From Clostridium sp. C105KSO13 (lineage in GTDB: Bacteria; Bacillota; Clostridia; Lachnospirales; Lachnospiraceae): a stretch of DNA of 64,000 nucleotides. Positions 43,006 to 51,662 of this stretch are shown one piece after another. The translations under genes were made by a program, and so were the position numbers. Under the pieces are notes generated by a model. The model was given only the letters and a program-made list of their open reading frames with translations, searched no databases and had not been told where the DNA came from. Position 1 is the stretch's first letter. Every line of letters begins with the position of its first letter. The stretch is taken from NCBI RefSeq assembly GCF_001517425.1, contig NZ_FBWL01000162.1:1-64000 (forward strand), written 5' to 3'.

Positions 43006-43221
43006 ATGGCATTTTTTAGTTCAGCAATCAGTATTTTACAAACCCTTGTAGTGGCTATTGGCGCAGGTTTGGCAGTATGGGGCGTTATTAACTTGTTAGA
43101 GGGATATGGTAACGACAATCCGGGGGCAAAATCACAAGGCATCAAACAATTGATGGCGGGGGGTGGAGTTGTGTTGATTGGAACGCAGTTAATTCCCCTG
43201 CTTGGAAATCTATTTTCATAA
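43006..43221 (+). CDS. Maff2-family small membrane protein of the mating channel
   Basis: 71 residues, two membrane helices (about 8-30 and 48-66) around a short polar loop (EGYGNDNPGAKSQGIKQ). This is the Maff2/VirB2-pilin-like position just before VirB6 in Tn1549-type elements. There is no recognisable ribosome binding site before the ATG, which is unusual here; two hairpins lie just upstream, so translation may depend on RNA structure. Confidence 0.75.
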   Translation: MAFFSSAISILQTLVVAIGAGLAVWGVINLLEGYGNDNPGAKSQGIKQLMAGGGVVLIGTQLIPLLGNLFS

Positions 43222-43239
43222 TGGAAAGGAGATCCGCTC

Positions 43240-44112
43240 ATGTTCGATAGCATTTTTGAGGCAATCGAGGAATGGATGAGGGAGCTTCTGACGGGAATGG
43301 TGGAGTCCAACCTGACAACGATGTTTGCCGATGTGAACGAAAAAACCGGTGAAATCGCTGCCCAGGTCGGACAGACCCCGCAGGGATGGAACGGCAGCAT
43401 TTTCAGCCTGATAGAAAATCTGTCAAACTCTGTGATTGTGCCCATTGCGGGAATGATTATTACGTTTATCCTGTGTTATGAACTGATTACCATGATGACG
43501 GAGAAAAACAATATGCACGACATCGACACATGGATGTTTTTTAAGTATTTCTTCAAGATGTGGGTAGCGGTTTATCTCGTCAGCAATACCTTTACCATTG
43601 TGATGGCAATATTTGATGTAGGGCAGCATGTGGTAAATGCAGCCGCCGGCGTTATTAACGGACAGACAGCTATTAATGTGGATTCTATGCTGGAACAAAT
43701 GCGTACAGCAATGGAATCTATGGAAATCGGGGAATTGGTCATATTGGCTTTGGAAACAATGCTGGTCAGCCTATGCATGAAGATTATGTCTGTGCTGATT
43801 ACAGTCATTTTATATGGTCGTATGATTGAAATTTATCTTTTTACCTCGGTCGCACCAATTCCATTCGCAACTATGTCCAACCGGGAATGGGGGCAAGTGG
43901 GAAATAATTATTTCCGGGGGCTTCTGGCTCTTGGATTCCAGGGGTTTTTTATGATGGTCTGTGTTGGTATATATGCAGTTCTGATATCCACCATAGAAAT
44001 TTCAGACAACATGCATTCAGCCTTGTTTGGTGTGGCAGCGTATACCGTTATTCTATGTTTTAGCCTGATGAAAACCTCAAACTTATCAAAATCAATATTT
44101 AATGCCCATTAA
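43240..44112 (+). CDS. VirB6/TrbL-like channel protein (CD1112 type)
   Basis: 290 residues with six or so membrane helices (about 65-85, 108-130, 165-195, 200-215, 225-250, 258-280). An amphipathic N-terminus (IFEAIEEWMRELLTGMVESN) precedes them. The conserved FTSVAPIPFATM segment and the phrase GNNYFRGLLALGFQGFF fit VirB6/TrbL-like proteins of Firmicutes elements. It forms the inner-membrane pore of the mating channel. AAAGGAG stands eight bases before the ATG. Confidence 0.85.
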   Translation: MFDSIFEAIEEWMRELLTGMVESNLTTMFADVNEKTGEIAAQVGQTPQGWNGSIFSLIENLSNSVIVPIAGMIITFILCYELITMMTEKNNMHDIDTWMFFKYFFKMWVAVYLVSNTFTIVMAIFDVGQHVVNAAAGVINGQTAINVDSMLEQMRTAMESMEIGELVILALETMLVSLCMKIMSVLITVILYGRMIEIYLFTSVAPIPFATMSNREWGQVGNNYFRGLLALGFQGFFMMVCVGIYAVLISTIEISDNMHSALFGVAAYTVILCFSLMKTSNLSKSIFNAH

Positions 44113-44123
44113 AGGAGGCGGTT

Positions 44124-44717
44124 ATGGAGAAAAAATACAACATTGTCTATGCCGATCCGCCGTGGAGATATCAACTGAATAAAGGACGGGGGATTGCAGA
44201 AAATCATTATCCAACCATGAGTATAAAAGAAATATGTGCACTTCCCATCAATCGCATTACAGATAAAGATGCGGTTCTGTTTTTATGGATCACGTTCCCT
44301 CAGCTTCCAGAAGCTCTAAAAGTGATGGAATCCTGGGGATTTAACTATAAGACTGCCGCATTTGTATGGGTGAAGCAGAATAAGTCCGGAAACGGGTTTT
44401 TCTTTGGATTGGGGCATTGGACACGTTCCAATGCAGAAATCTGTCTGTTAGGAATTAAAGGACATCCCCGGCGTATTTCTAACAAGGTATTCCAGCTTAT
44501 TGTCAGCCCTCGTGCAGAACACAGTAAGAAACCGGAGGAAGTTCGGACAAAAATTGTGGAGCTTATGGGGGATTTGCCCAGGGTGGAACTTTTTGCAAGA
44601 CAGGAAACACCTGGATGGGATAGATGGGGAAATGAAGTGGAGATATCCCCGCAAATGCGGGGGTTGGAAAAAATCAGAGGAAAGGAGATACCGGAAAATA
44701 GAGAAATCATTATTTGA
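44124..44717 (+). CDS. MT-A70-family N6-adenine methyltransferase
   Basis: 197 residues. The catalytic DPPW is at residues 11-14 (IVYADPPWRYQ) and the C-terminal part has LPRVELFARQETPGWDRWGNE, both diagnostic of the MT-A70/IME4-like family in phages and conjugative elements. No partner restriction enzyme is present, so it probably modifies element DNA to evade host restriction or mark transferred DNA. AAAGGAGG lies four bases before the ATG, between VirB6 and PrgI genes in the transfer operon. Confidence 0.88.
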   Translation: MEKKYNIVYADPPWRYQLNKGRGIAENHYPTMSIKEICALPINRITDKDAVLFLWITFPQLPEALKVMESWGFNYKTAAFVWVKQNKSGNGFFFGLGHWTRSNAEICLLGIKGHPRRISNKVFQLIVSPRAEHSKKPEEVRTKIVELMGDLPRVELFARQETPGWDRWGNEVEISPQMRGLEKIRGKEIPENREIII

Positions 44718-44738
44718 AAATTCCGGTCAGTAAATACG

Positions 44739-45113
44739 ATGGCGTTTGTCAGTGTGCCAAAGGATTTGGCACGGGTAAAGAACAAAGTGTTTTTAAATAT
44801 GACGGCTAGACAGATTATCTGTCTGTCGGCTGCGGCGGCTGTGGGGCTGCCTTTTTATTTTCTCACAAGGGGATACATTGGAACCAGCAATGCGGCTACC
44901 GGCATGGTAATTTTGATGATGCCGGCATTTCTGTTTGCTATGTATAAAAAAGACGGACTGCCGCTGGAAAAGATTCTGCGGAATGTGATTAATGTAAAAA
45001 TTCGGAATCCTGCCATTCGCAGGTACGAAGTGGAGAACTTCTATGAGCGGCAGGAAGTATCAACAAAATCAAAGAACGGAGGCGGTAAAGTTGAGAAGAA
45101 AAAGAAACGATAA
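44739..45113 (+). CDS. PrgI-family conjugation protein
   Basis: 124 residues. The start MAFVSVPKDLARVKNKVFLN, followed by two close membrane helices (about 25-70) and a conserved KDGLPLEKILRNVI, identifies the PrgI/VirB3-like family. It stands directly before VirB4 as in Tn1549 and pCF10-like systems. The ribosome binding site is weak. The VirB4 start lies 23 bases before its stop. Confidence 0.88.
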   Translation: MAFVSVPKDLARVKNKVFLNMTARQIICLSAAAAVGLPFYFLTRGYIGTSNAATGMVILMMPAFLFAMYKKDGLPLEKILRNVINVKIRNPAIRRYEVENFYERQEVSTKSKNGGGKVEKKKKR

Positions 45114-47374
45114 AGTACCGGAGTATGGGTATGTGGCGCTTTATGACACCGAGGACATGGAAGATATGGTAAAGGATCATCCCCCTTCAAAGCTGACCAG
45201 GCAGGAAAAGAAAGCAGTAAAAAGAGCTGAGAAACAAAGAATAAAGAGGGAAAAAGCAGAGAGAAAAGCCGCTAAAAAGGCAGCATGTAAAAAAAAGTGG
45301 ACTTTCCATGAAAAAAAAGTAAGGTCTAAGGAAAAGACGGTAAGAAGAAAGCCGGATAAAAAAATACATCGTGAGATTAGTTCAGGTAAAAAATCCGGGA
45401 GCCGGAGACAGACAAAAACGGCGGCAAAAAAAGCAAAGGAAAAGCGTCTGTCTGCACAAAAATCTATTCCGTATAGAGAGATGGGGAAAGATGGAATCTG
45501 CCGGGTGCGGGAGAAATTTTATTCTAAAACAATCCGGTTCTATGATATTAACTATCAGTTAGCGCAGAATGAGGACAAAAACGCCATATTTGAGAACTGG
45601 TGTGATTTCCTCAATTATTTTGATAGTACCATCCACTTCCAGATTTCCTTTATCAACCACCATAGCAGCATGGCGGAGTTTGAATCTGTTATCCAGATTA
45701 AGCCGCAGAAGGATGCATTTGACGATGTTCGCATGGAATATGCACAGATGTTGAAGAATCAACTTGCTAAGGGAAATAACGGTTTAGTCCGTACAAAGTA
45801 TATCACGTTTGGCATTGAAGCGGAGAATATACGGGAGGCAAAGCCGAAGCTGGAACGGATTGAAGCGGATATCCTGAACAATTTTAAAGTGCTCGGTGTA
45901 TCGGCTTATCCGCTGAATGGGGAGGAGCGGTTAAAGATATTTTACGAAACCTTCAATCCGGAAGAGAAAGTTCCGTTTCGCTTTTCCTATGATAATGTGT
46001 TGCGCAGTGGAATGGGAACGAAGGACTTTATTGCGCCTACCAGTTTTGTGTTTAAAGACGGAAAGACTTTTCAGATGGGAAATACCATCGGAGCTGCATC
46101 TTATCTCAATATTTTAGCACCGGAGCTGACGGATAAAATGCTGGCAGAATTTTTGGACATAGATACGAACCTAATCGTAAACCTTCATATCCAGTCTTTA
46201 GACCAGATGAAGGCAATCAAGCTGGTGAAAAGCAAAGTGACCGATATTAACCGGATGAAGATTGAGGAACAAAAGAAAGCGGTGCGTTCTGGCTATGACA
46301 TGGACATTATCCCGTCAGACCTAAATACCTATGGTGGGGAAGCAAAAAGGCTGCTGGAAGATTTACAGTCCAGGAATGAAAGGATGTTTCTCGTAACGGT
46401 GCTGTTCCTCAATACGGCAGGGAGTAGGCAGGAATTGGATAATGCGGTATTCCAGACAGCGGGAATCGCACAGAAATATAATTGTTCGCTTAGAAGGCTG
46501 GACTATATGCAGGAGCAGGGGCTGATGAGCAGTGTTCCGCTTGGGATGAATCTGATTCCCATTAAGCGGGCGTTGACTACCACATCCACTGCTATTTTTG
46601 TACCTTTTACGACACAGGAGCTTTTTATGGCAGGGGAATCTTTATATTACGGCTTAAATGCCCTGTCGAACAACATGATCATGGTAGACCGGAAACAGTT
46701 GAAGAATCCAAATGGGCTGATACTGGGAACCCCTGGTTCCGGAAAATCTTTTTCTGCAAAAAGAGAGATAACCAATGCCTTTTTTGCCACCCAGGACGAC
46801 ATCATTATCGGAGATCCGGAGGGGGAATATTATCCCCTGGTAAATGCTCTCGGCGGTCAGGTGATTCATATTTCCCCAACAAGCCATGATTACATCAACC
46901 CGATGGATATCAATCTCGATTATTCGGACGATGATAACCCACTGGGATTCAAGAGTGATTTTGTTTTGTCGCTATGTGAGTTAATCATGGGTTCCAGAAA
47001 TGGTATTGAAGCGGAAGAAAAATCCGTGATTGACCGATGCCTGCCGATTGTATATCAGAAATACTTTGAGAATCCCATACCGGAAAATATGCCGGTTTTG
47101 GGTGACTTATATGAGTGCTTGCGGGCACAGACAGAAGTGCAGGCACAAAGAATTGCCACAGCCCTGGAAATCTATGTAAATGGCTCTCTGAAGGTGTTCA
47201 ATCATCGTACAAATGTGGAGCTTTCTAACCGGATTGTCTGCTTTGACATCAAGGATTTGGGCAAGCAGTTAAAAAAGCTTGGGATGCTTATTGTTCAGGA
47301 TCAGGTGTGGAACCGTGTCACTATCAACCGTGCGGTACATAAGTCCACCCGCTATTACATTGATGAGTTCCATC
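45091..47374 (+). CDS. VirB4-type conjugation ATPase, exon 1
   Basis: First 761 codons of the VirB4/TraE-like motor ATPase. A very Lys-rich N-terminal region (about 25-125) precedes the CagE/TrbE domain and the ATPase domain with Walker A GTPGSGKSFSAKRE and the Walker B strand YYIDEFH. The frame is interrupted right after DEFH by a second group II intron; unspliced it ends at 47397 (RARRSVA). The TTG at 45091 is the chosen start because GGAGG is eight bases upstream; ATG at 45043 has none. With exon 2 (50155-50537) it gives DEFHLLLKEEQTAAYSVEIW and 888 residues. Confidence 0.9.
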
Positions 47375-50154
47375 GGGCGAGACGTTCCGTAGCTTAATAG
47401 GCTACGGGGTCAGTGGTCGCCCGTGCCAGTGGCACGAATACTGCTGATACAACTGATATGATATTGCTCAAATGAGTGGGTAACGCCACGAAGGGGCACA
47501 CGTAAACTGCCTATGGCGTGAGTAGTTGTGTAAGGCGAAAGGGTCATAAAGCTAGGCTGGAGAGCAAAAAGCCAACCCAAACAGGTAAAGCTGTGGAAAG
47601 GTTTGTAGAGGTACAGGCTGTTGGTGATTATGTAGTGGGCTGTATATGGTGAGAATCCCATAACGGGGGACGAACAAACGATATAAAGGGTCTAAAATTC
47701 GGATACGTTGAAAAGCGTATGTCCAGTTGTTGGACGATGATTACCGAAAAGTAGCAGAGTGGATGTGAAAGTCGGGATACCGTTACAGGCGGTATAAATC
47801 ATCAGGCCCAAAGGAAGCACCTAAGTACAGTATCGTATCATATCGGAACGTCGGAAGCAGCGGACAGCGAGCAGTTACACCTGCTATGACCTGTTGATAG
47901 GGAAAACCTCAAGTATAACCTATCTTAACCGCTGTGAAAGCGGAGGCACGAGCGTTGAAGTTCCTGTAATGGGAATGGAGCAACAGCCTCTAGTGGGAGC
48001 CGGAGCAATCCGGCAAAAGAAGTGCAATAAAGTAATGTAGTTGACATTCATAGGTTCGAGTATGACTAAAAGAAACCGAGCCGAGCCAAAAGCGAGGTGA
48101 TGTTGACTATGCGAAGAAAAGAAATGTTGAAACGGAACAGTCTGCGCCATGCGGAGTATTACAGTATGGTGGAAATTCAGGACAGGCTGTTTCAAGAAAG
48201 CAAAGACGGTAAGGTATTCAAAGACCTTATCAGTACCATTGCCAGTGAGCAAAACATCAAGCTGGCATACCGCAACCTGAAAACAAACAAAGGAAGCAAC
48301 ACGGCTGGCGTTGACGGCGTGACGTTTGAAGATTTGAAGCAAATGCCGGAAGAAGCCATTGTAAAACGGGTCAGGGATAAGATATTCAACTATCAGCCAA
48401 AAGCTGTAAGGCGGGTATATATTCCGAAAGCCAACGGGAAACTCCGCCCTTTGGGGATTCCCACCGTGCTTGACAGGATTGTGCAACAGTGTGTCCTGCA
48501 AGTCATGGAGCCAGTCTGTGAAGCAAAATTTCATAGGTACAGTTACGGATTCAGACCAAACCGCAACTGTAAACAGGCAGTCGCCATGTGCTATAAACTG
48601 GCACAGGTAAGCGGGTTTCACTACGTGGTGGACGTTGATATAAAAGGATTTTTCGATAACGTCAACCATGGGAAACTTCTGAAACAGATATGGGCGCTGG
48701 GAATACAGGATAAATGTCTGCTGTCCCTAATCAGCAAGATGCTAAAAGCGCCGATTGAAGAAAACGGAGAAAGAACCATTCCCACAAAGGGAACGCCGCA
48801 AGGCGGGGTTTTAAGCCCGTTGCTTGCAAACATTGTTCTGAATGAATTGGACTGGTGGATTGACAGCCAGTGGGCAAATATGATTGTCCAGAAACCCAGT
48901 AAAAGTGATTACACCTACAATCGTGATGGTTCACTTAACAAGGGGAATATCTACAAGAAGTTAAGGGCAAGCAAGCTGAAAGAAGTGTTCTCCGTCCGCT
49001 ATGCCGACGATTTTAAGCTGTTCTGTAAAACCTATGACCATGCGGTGCGTCTGAAAAAAGCGACTGAAATGTGGCTGTCGGAACGTCTGCAACTGGAAAC
49101 TTCCGAGGAAAAATCTAAGATTACCAACCTGAAAGACGGTTACAGTGAATTTTTAGGCATTCAATTCAAGGTGTATCGGAAAGGAAAAAAGTGGTGCGTC
49201 AAGTCACACATGACTGACAAAGCCATAAAGACCCAAAAGGCCGCCTTGAAGCAGCATTTAGTAAAGGCTTGCAAGGATTATGAAAATGCGGAGATTCAGC
49301 ATATGGCGATAATCCGCTACAATCAGGCTGTTGTGGGTGTCCATGAGTATTACAGCATGGCAACCATGATAAATGAAGATGTCCATAAGCTCTTTCCGAG
49401 TTTGGACAGAACCATGAAAGTCCGATTGAATACCCGGTGCAACCTAAGCAGGGCAAAGCCGCCCAATCTGCATGGTGGAATGGATTTATTCATCTATGAG
49501 AAATACAGGAAGTCCAAGCAGATTTGGTACATAAACGGCTATATCCTTGCCCCGGTTGCGTACTGTCGGCACAGGAATCCAATGTGCCACCGTTCCTCAA
49601 TCAACCAGTACACGCCGGAGGGCAGAACGGAAATCCATAAGATGTTGAGCAAGGAAGCCTATTCTGCCACCTTGTTTGAATTAAGCCAGAGCAGGAACCC
49701 GGAACGAAGTATTGAATACTGCGATAACCGACTATCACGGTTTGTTGCGGCACAGGGTAAATGCGAAATCACAGGAGTTATGCTGACAGCCGAAGAAGTC
49801 CACTGCCACCACTGGAAGCCGGTGTCTTTAGGTGGAACCGACGAGTATTCCAACCTGCGTATTGTGCATGAAAATGTCCATCGGCTGATTCATGCCACTA
49901 CAAAGGAAACAATCCTGAAATATCTTGAATTAACAGGTTGCAAAGAAAAAGGCAGATTGGTAAAGGTCAACAAGTGGCGGATTGCCGCCGGACTGAAACC
50001 GATACTGCTGACCGAATTAAACTAAACATTTCTACTTTGTGAACAACTACATTAGCAATAAAAGACTTCTCCCATGGAACGCCGTGTGCAGTGAAAGCTG
50101 CTTGCACGGTGTGGGCCGGGGCGAAAGACCCGCAAGGGTCTGACCTATCGGCAT
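47375..50154 (+). mobile_element. Group II intron 2, inside the VirB4 gene
   Basis: 2780 bases in the sense orientation. The 5' end GGGCGAGACG departs from the GUGYG consensus at the second base but aligns with intron 1. Bases 47375-48108 are the domain I-III region without genes. Domain IV carries an intact reverse transcriptase. Domain V is at 50076-50114 and nearly matches that of intron 1 (GGAACGCCGTGTG and GCACGGTGTGG). Domain VI ends ..TCGGCAT. Removal joins CATC to TGCTTT and restores the VirB4 frame exactly. Confidence 0.9.
48109..50025 (+). CDS. ltrA: Group II intron reverse transcriptase/maturase with HNH domain
   Basis: 638 residues. RT domain with IPKANGKLRPLGIPT, GFRPNRNCKQA, GTPQGGVLSPLLANIVL and the catalytic YADD (SVRYADDFKLF), then the maturase/X domain, and a C-terminal HNH endonuclease (CEITGVML, CHHWKP, TDEYSNLRIV, VHRLIHA). 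It splices the intron RNA and drives retrohoming. The start at 48109 has GCGAGGTG nine bases upstream; in-frame GTG 48097 and ATG 48100 are part of that region. It is intact, unlike its relative in intron 1, and might serve both. Confidence 0.93.
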   Translation: MRRKEMLKRNSLRHAEYYSMVEIQDRLFQESKDGKVFKDLISTIASEQNIKLAYRNLKTNKGSNTAGVDGVTFEDLKQMPEEAIVKRVRDKIFNYQPKAVRRVYIPKANGKLRPLGIPTVLDRIVQQCVLQVMEPVCEAKFHRYSYGFRPNRNCKQAVAMCYKLAQVSGFHYVVDVDIKGFFDNVNHGKLLKQIWALGIQDKCLLSLISKMLKAPIEENGERTIPTKGTPQGGVLSPLLANIVLNELDWWIDSQWANMIVQKPSKSDYTYNRDGSLNKGNIYKKLRASKLKEVFSVRYADDFKLFCKTYDHAVRLKKATEMWLSERLQLETSEEKSKITNLKDGYSEFLGIQFKVYRKGKKWCVKSHMTDKAIKTQKAALKQHLVKACKDYENAEIQHMAIIRYNQAVVGVHEYYSMATMINEDVHKLFPSLDRTMKVRLNTRCNLSRAKPPNLHGGMDLFIYEKYRKSKQIWYINGYILAPVAYCRHRNPMCHRSSINQYTPEGRTEIHKMLSKEAYSATLFELSQSRNPERSIEYCDNRLSRFVAAQGKCEITGVMLTAEEVHCHHWKPVSLGGTDEYSNLRIVHENVHRLIHATTKETILKYLELTGCKEKGRLVKVNKWRIAAGLKPILLTELN

Positions 50155-50537
50155 TGCTTTTAAAAGAAGAACAGACCGCCGCTTACAGCGTGGAGATCTG
50201 GAAGCGTTTTAGAAAGTGGGGCGGTATTCCCACAGGCATTACCCAGAATATCAAGGACTTGCTGGCGAGCCGGGAAATTGAAAACATTTTTGAAAACTCG
50301 GACTTTATTTATATGTTAAACCAGGCTGCCGGAGACAGGCAGATTCTCGCAAAACAGTTAAATATCTCACCGCACCAGCTATCCTATGTAACCAACAGTG
50401 GCGAGGGAGAAGGGCTGATATTCTATGGCAGCACCATTATCCCATTTAAAGACAAGTTTGATCATTCCCTGCGTCTGTATACTTTGATGTCAACAAAACC
50501 CTCTGATTTGAAGGAACGGCAGGAGAAAACAGTATGA
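50155..50537 (+). CDS. VirB4-type conjugation ATPase, exon 2
   Basis: Last 127 codons of the VirB4 ATPase, beginning LLLKEEQTAAYSVEIWKRFR and including GIPTGITQNIKDLL, the C-terminal ATPase motifs of the family, and FYGSTIIPFKDKF. The tail ends ERQEKTV. The following methyltransferase gene overlaps the stop as ATGA. An open frame from 50091 is intron sequence and not part of the protein. Confidence 0.9.
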
Positions 50538-51313
50538 CGGGAGGAAAAATCGACTTGCGAAACCGGGTTTTTCATGGTGACTGTATGGACTTATTTGAGG
50601 AAATACCAGATGGCTATGTGTCCATGATTCTGACAGACCCGCCATATGGAATTTCTTACAAAAATAATTTTGCAAACAGGAAACATGATTTGCTGCCTGG
50701 GGATGATGGGATTGATTATGAAAGAATGGCAAGGGAAAGCTACCGTATTTTACAGGATAACGCACATGCTTATTTTTTTACCAGATTTGACTGTTATCCG
50801 CATCACTATGAATGTTTGGTTAAGGCAGGTTTTTCCGTGAAGAACTGTATGGTTGTAGAGAAGGGAAATATATGCGGCATTGGCGATTTGCAGGGGAGTT
50901 TTGCGAACAATGCGGAGTGGATCATCTTCTGCCAGAAAGGGCGGCGCTTGTTTAACCACACCACATTACTACAAAATCGGAAAAAGGAAGGCAGTCTTTT
51001 CCAAAGGGGAAGGCCGCCGAGCAGGAAATATAAAACCAGATTCAATGCCTGCTGGTTTGGTGAGGAATATCCGAAAGCAACATATAACTCTGCATGGCAT
51101 ATCCAGCAGGGGATTCATCATCCCACAATTAAGAATGTGGAGTTGCTGAAATGGCTTATCCAGATTTCCAGTCTGCCGGGTGAACTGGTTTTTGATGGTT
51201 TTCTTGGAACTGGAAGCACTGCATTGGCAGCAAAGCAGACTGGACGTGATTACCTGGGGGCGGAAATTGAACATAAGTATTATCAGATAATTGGCAAACG
51301 TCTTTGCTGTTAA
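50534..51313 (+). CDS. Orphan DNA methyltransferase (beta class, DPPY)
   Basis: 259 residues. Motif IV DPPYGISYKN (residues 35-38 for DPPY) comes before motif I DGFLGTGSTALAA near the C-terminus, the beta-class order of N6-adenine or N4-cytosine methyltransferases. No restriction endonuclease gene lies nearby. Together with the MT-A70 enzyme it gives the element two different methyltransferases inside the transfer operon, probably protecting entering DNA from restriction. It is translationally coupled to VirB4 exon 2 by ATGA. Confidence 0.88.
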   Translation: MTGGKIDLRNRVFHGDCMDLFEEIPDGYVSMILTDPPYGISYKNNFANRKHDLLPGDDGIDYERMARESYRILQDNAHAYFFTRFDCYPHHYECLVKAGFSVKNCMVVEKGNICGIGDLQGSFANNAEWIIFCQKGRRLFNHTTLLQNRKKEGSLFQRGRPPSRKYKTRFNACWFGEEYPKATYNSAWHIQQGIHHPTIKNVELLKWLIQISSLPGELVFDGFLGTGSTALAAKQTGRDYLGAEIEHKYYQIIGKRLCC

Positions 51314-51349
51314 TAACAAAATCATTAAGCTGAATAGAAAGGGAAAAAT

Positions 51350-51634
51350 ATGATACTTGAAAATGAAAACATAGAAAAAAAAGAAAGATGTGAAGAATTA
51401 AATAAGCTTCTGAATGCAGACCGGGAGGGGGATGGGGAAGAAATATTTGCCTGTATGATGGATGACCTCATTTATTTTGCATCCCTGCTGGATGTGCAGG
51501 GTTCCATGCTGCGTCTGCTGATGTTAAATGAAAAGAAAATGCCAAAAGAGATGTGGGAGTACAGCCAGAAAATAAAGGAACAGATAGACCAGACAATGGA
51601 AAAATGGGAACTGTATGCAACAACTTGTGTATAA
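51350..51634 (+). CDS. Small helical element protein, function unknown
   Basis: 94 residues, acidic and helical, no Cys pair or membrane segment (a single DDLIYFASLLDVQGSMLRLL helix is amphipathic). It lies between the methyltransferase and the cell-wall hydrolase genes, spaced 36 and 28 bases from them, so it is co-transcribed with the transfer genes. I do not recognise the family; proteins of this size and charge are common at this position in related elements. Confidence 0.55.
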   Translation: MILENENIEKKERCEELNKLLNADREGDGEEIFACMMDDLIYFASLLDVQGSMLRLLMLNEKKMPKEMWEYSQKIKEQIDQTMEKWELYATTCV

Positions 51635-51662
51635 AAGACAGCAGAGACTGGAGTGATCAGTT

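Noticed and set aside
46604-46620. Third copy of the 23-bp palindrome
   Set aside because: Only TTTACGACACAGG matches; the other arm is missing and it lies in VirB4 coding sequence.
50091-50154. Upstream extension of VirB4 exon 2 as an independent gene start
   Set aside because: It is intron domains V and VI, and the residues do not match the family.
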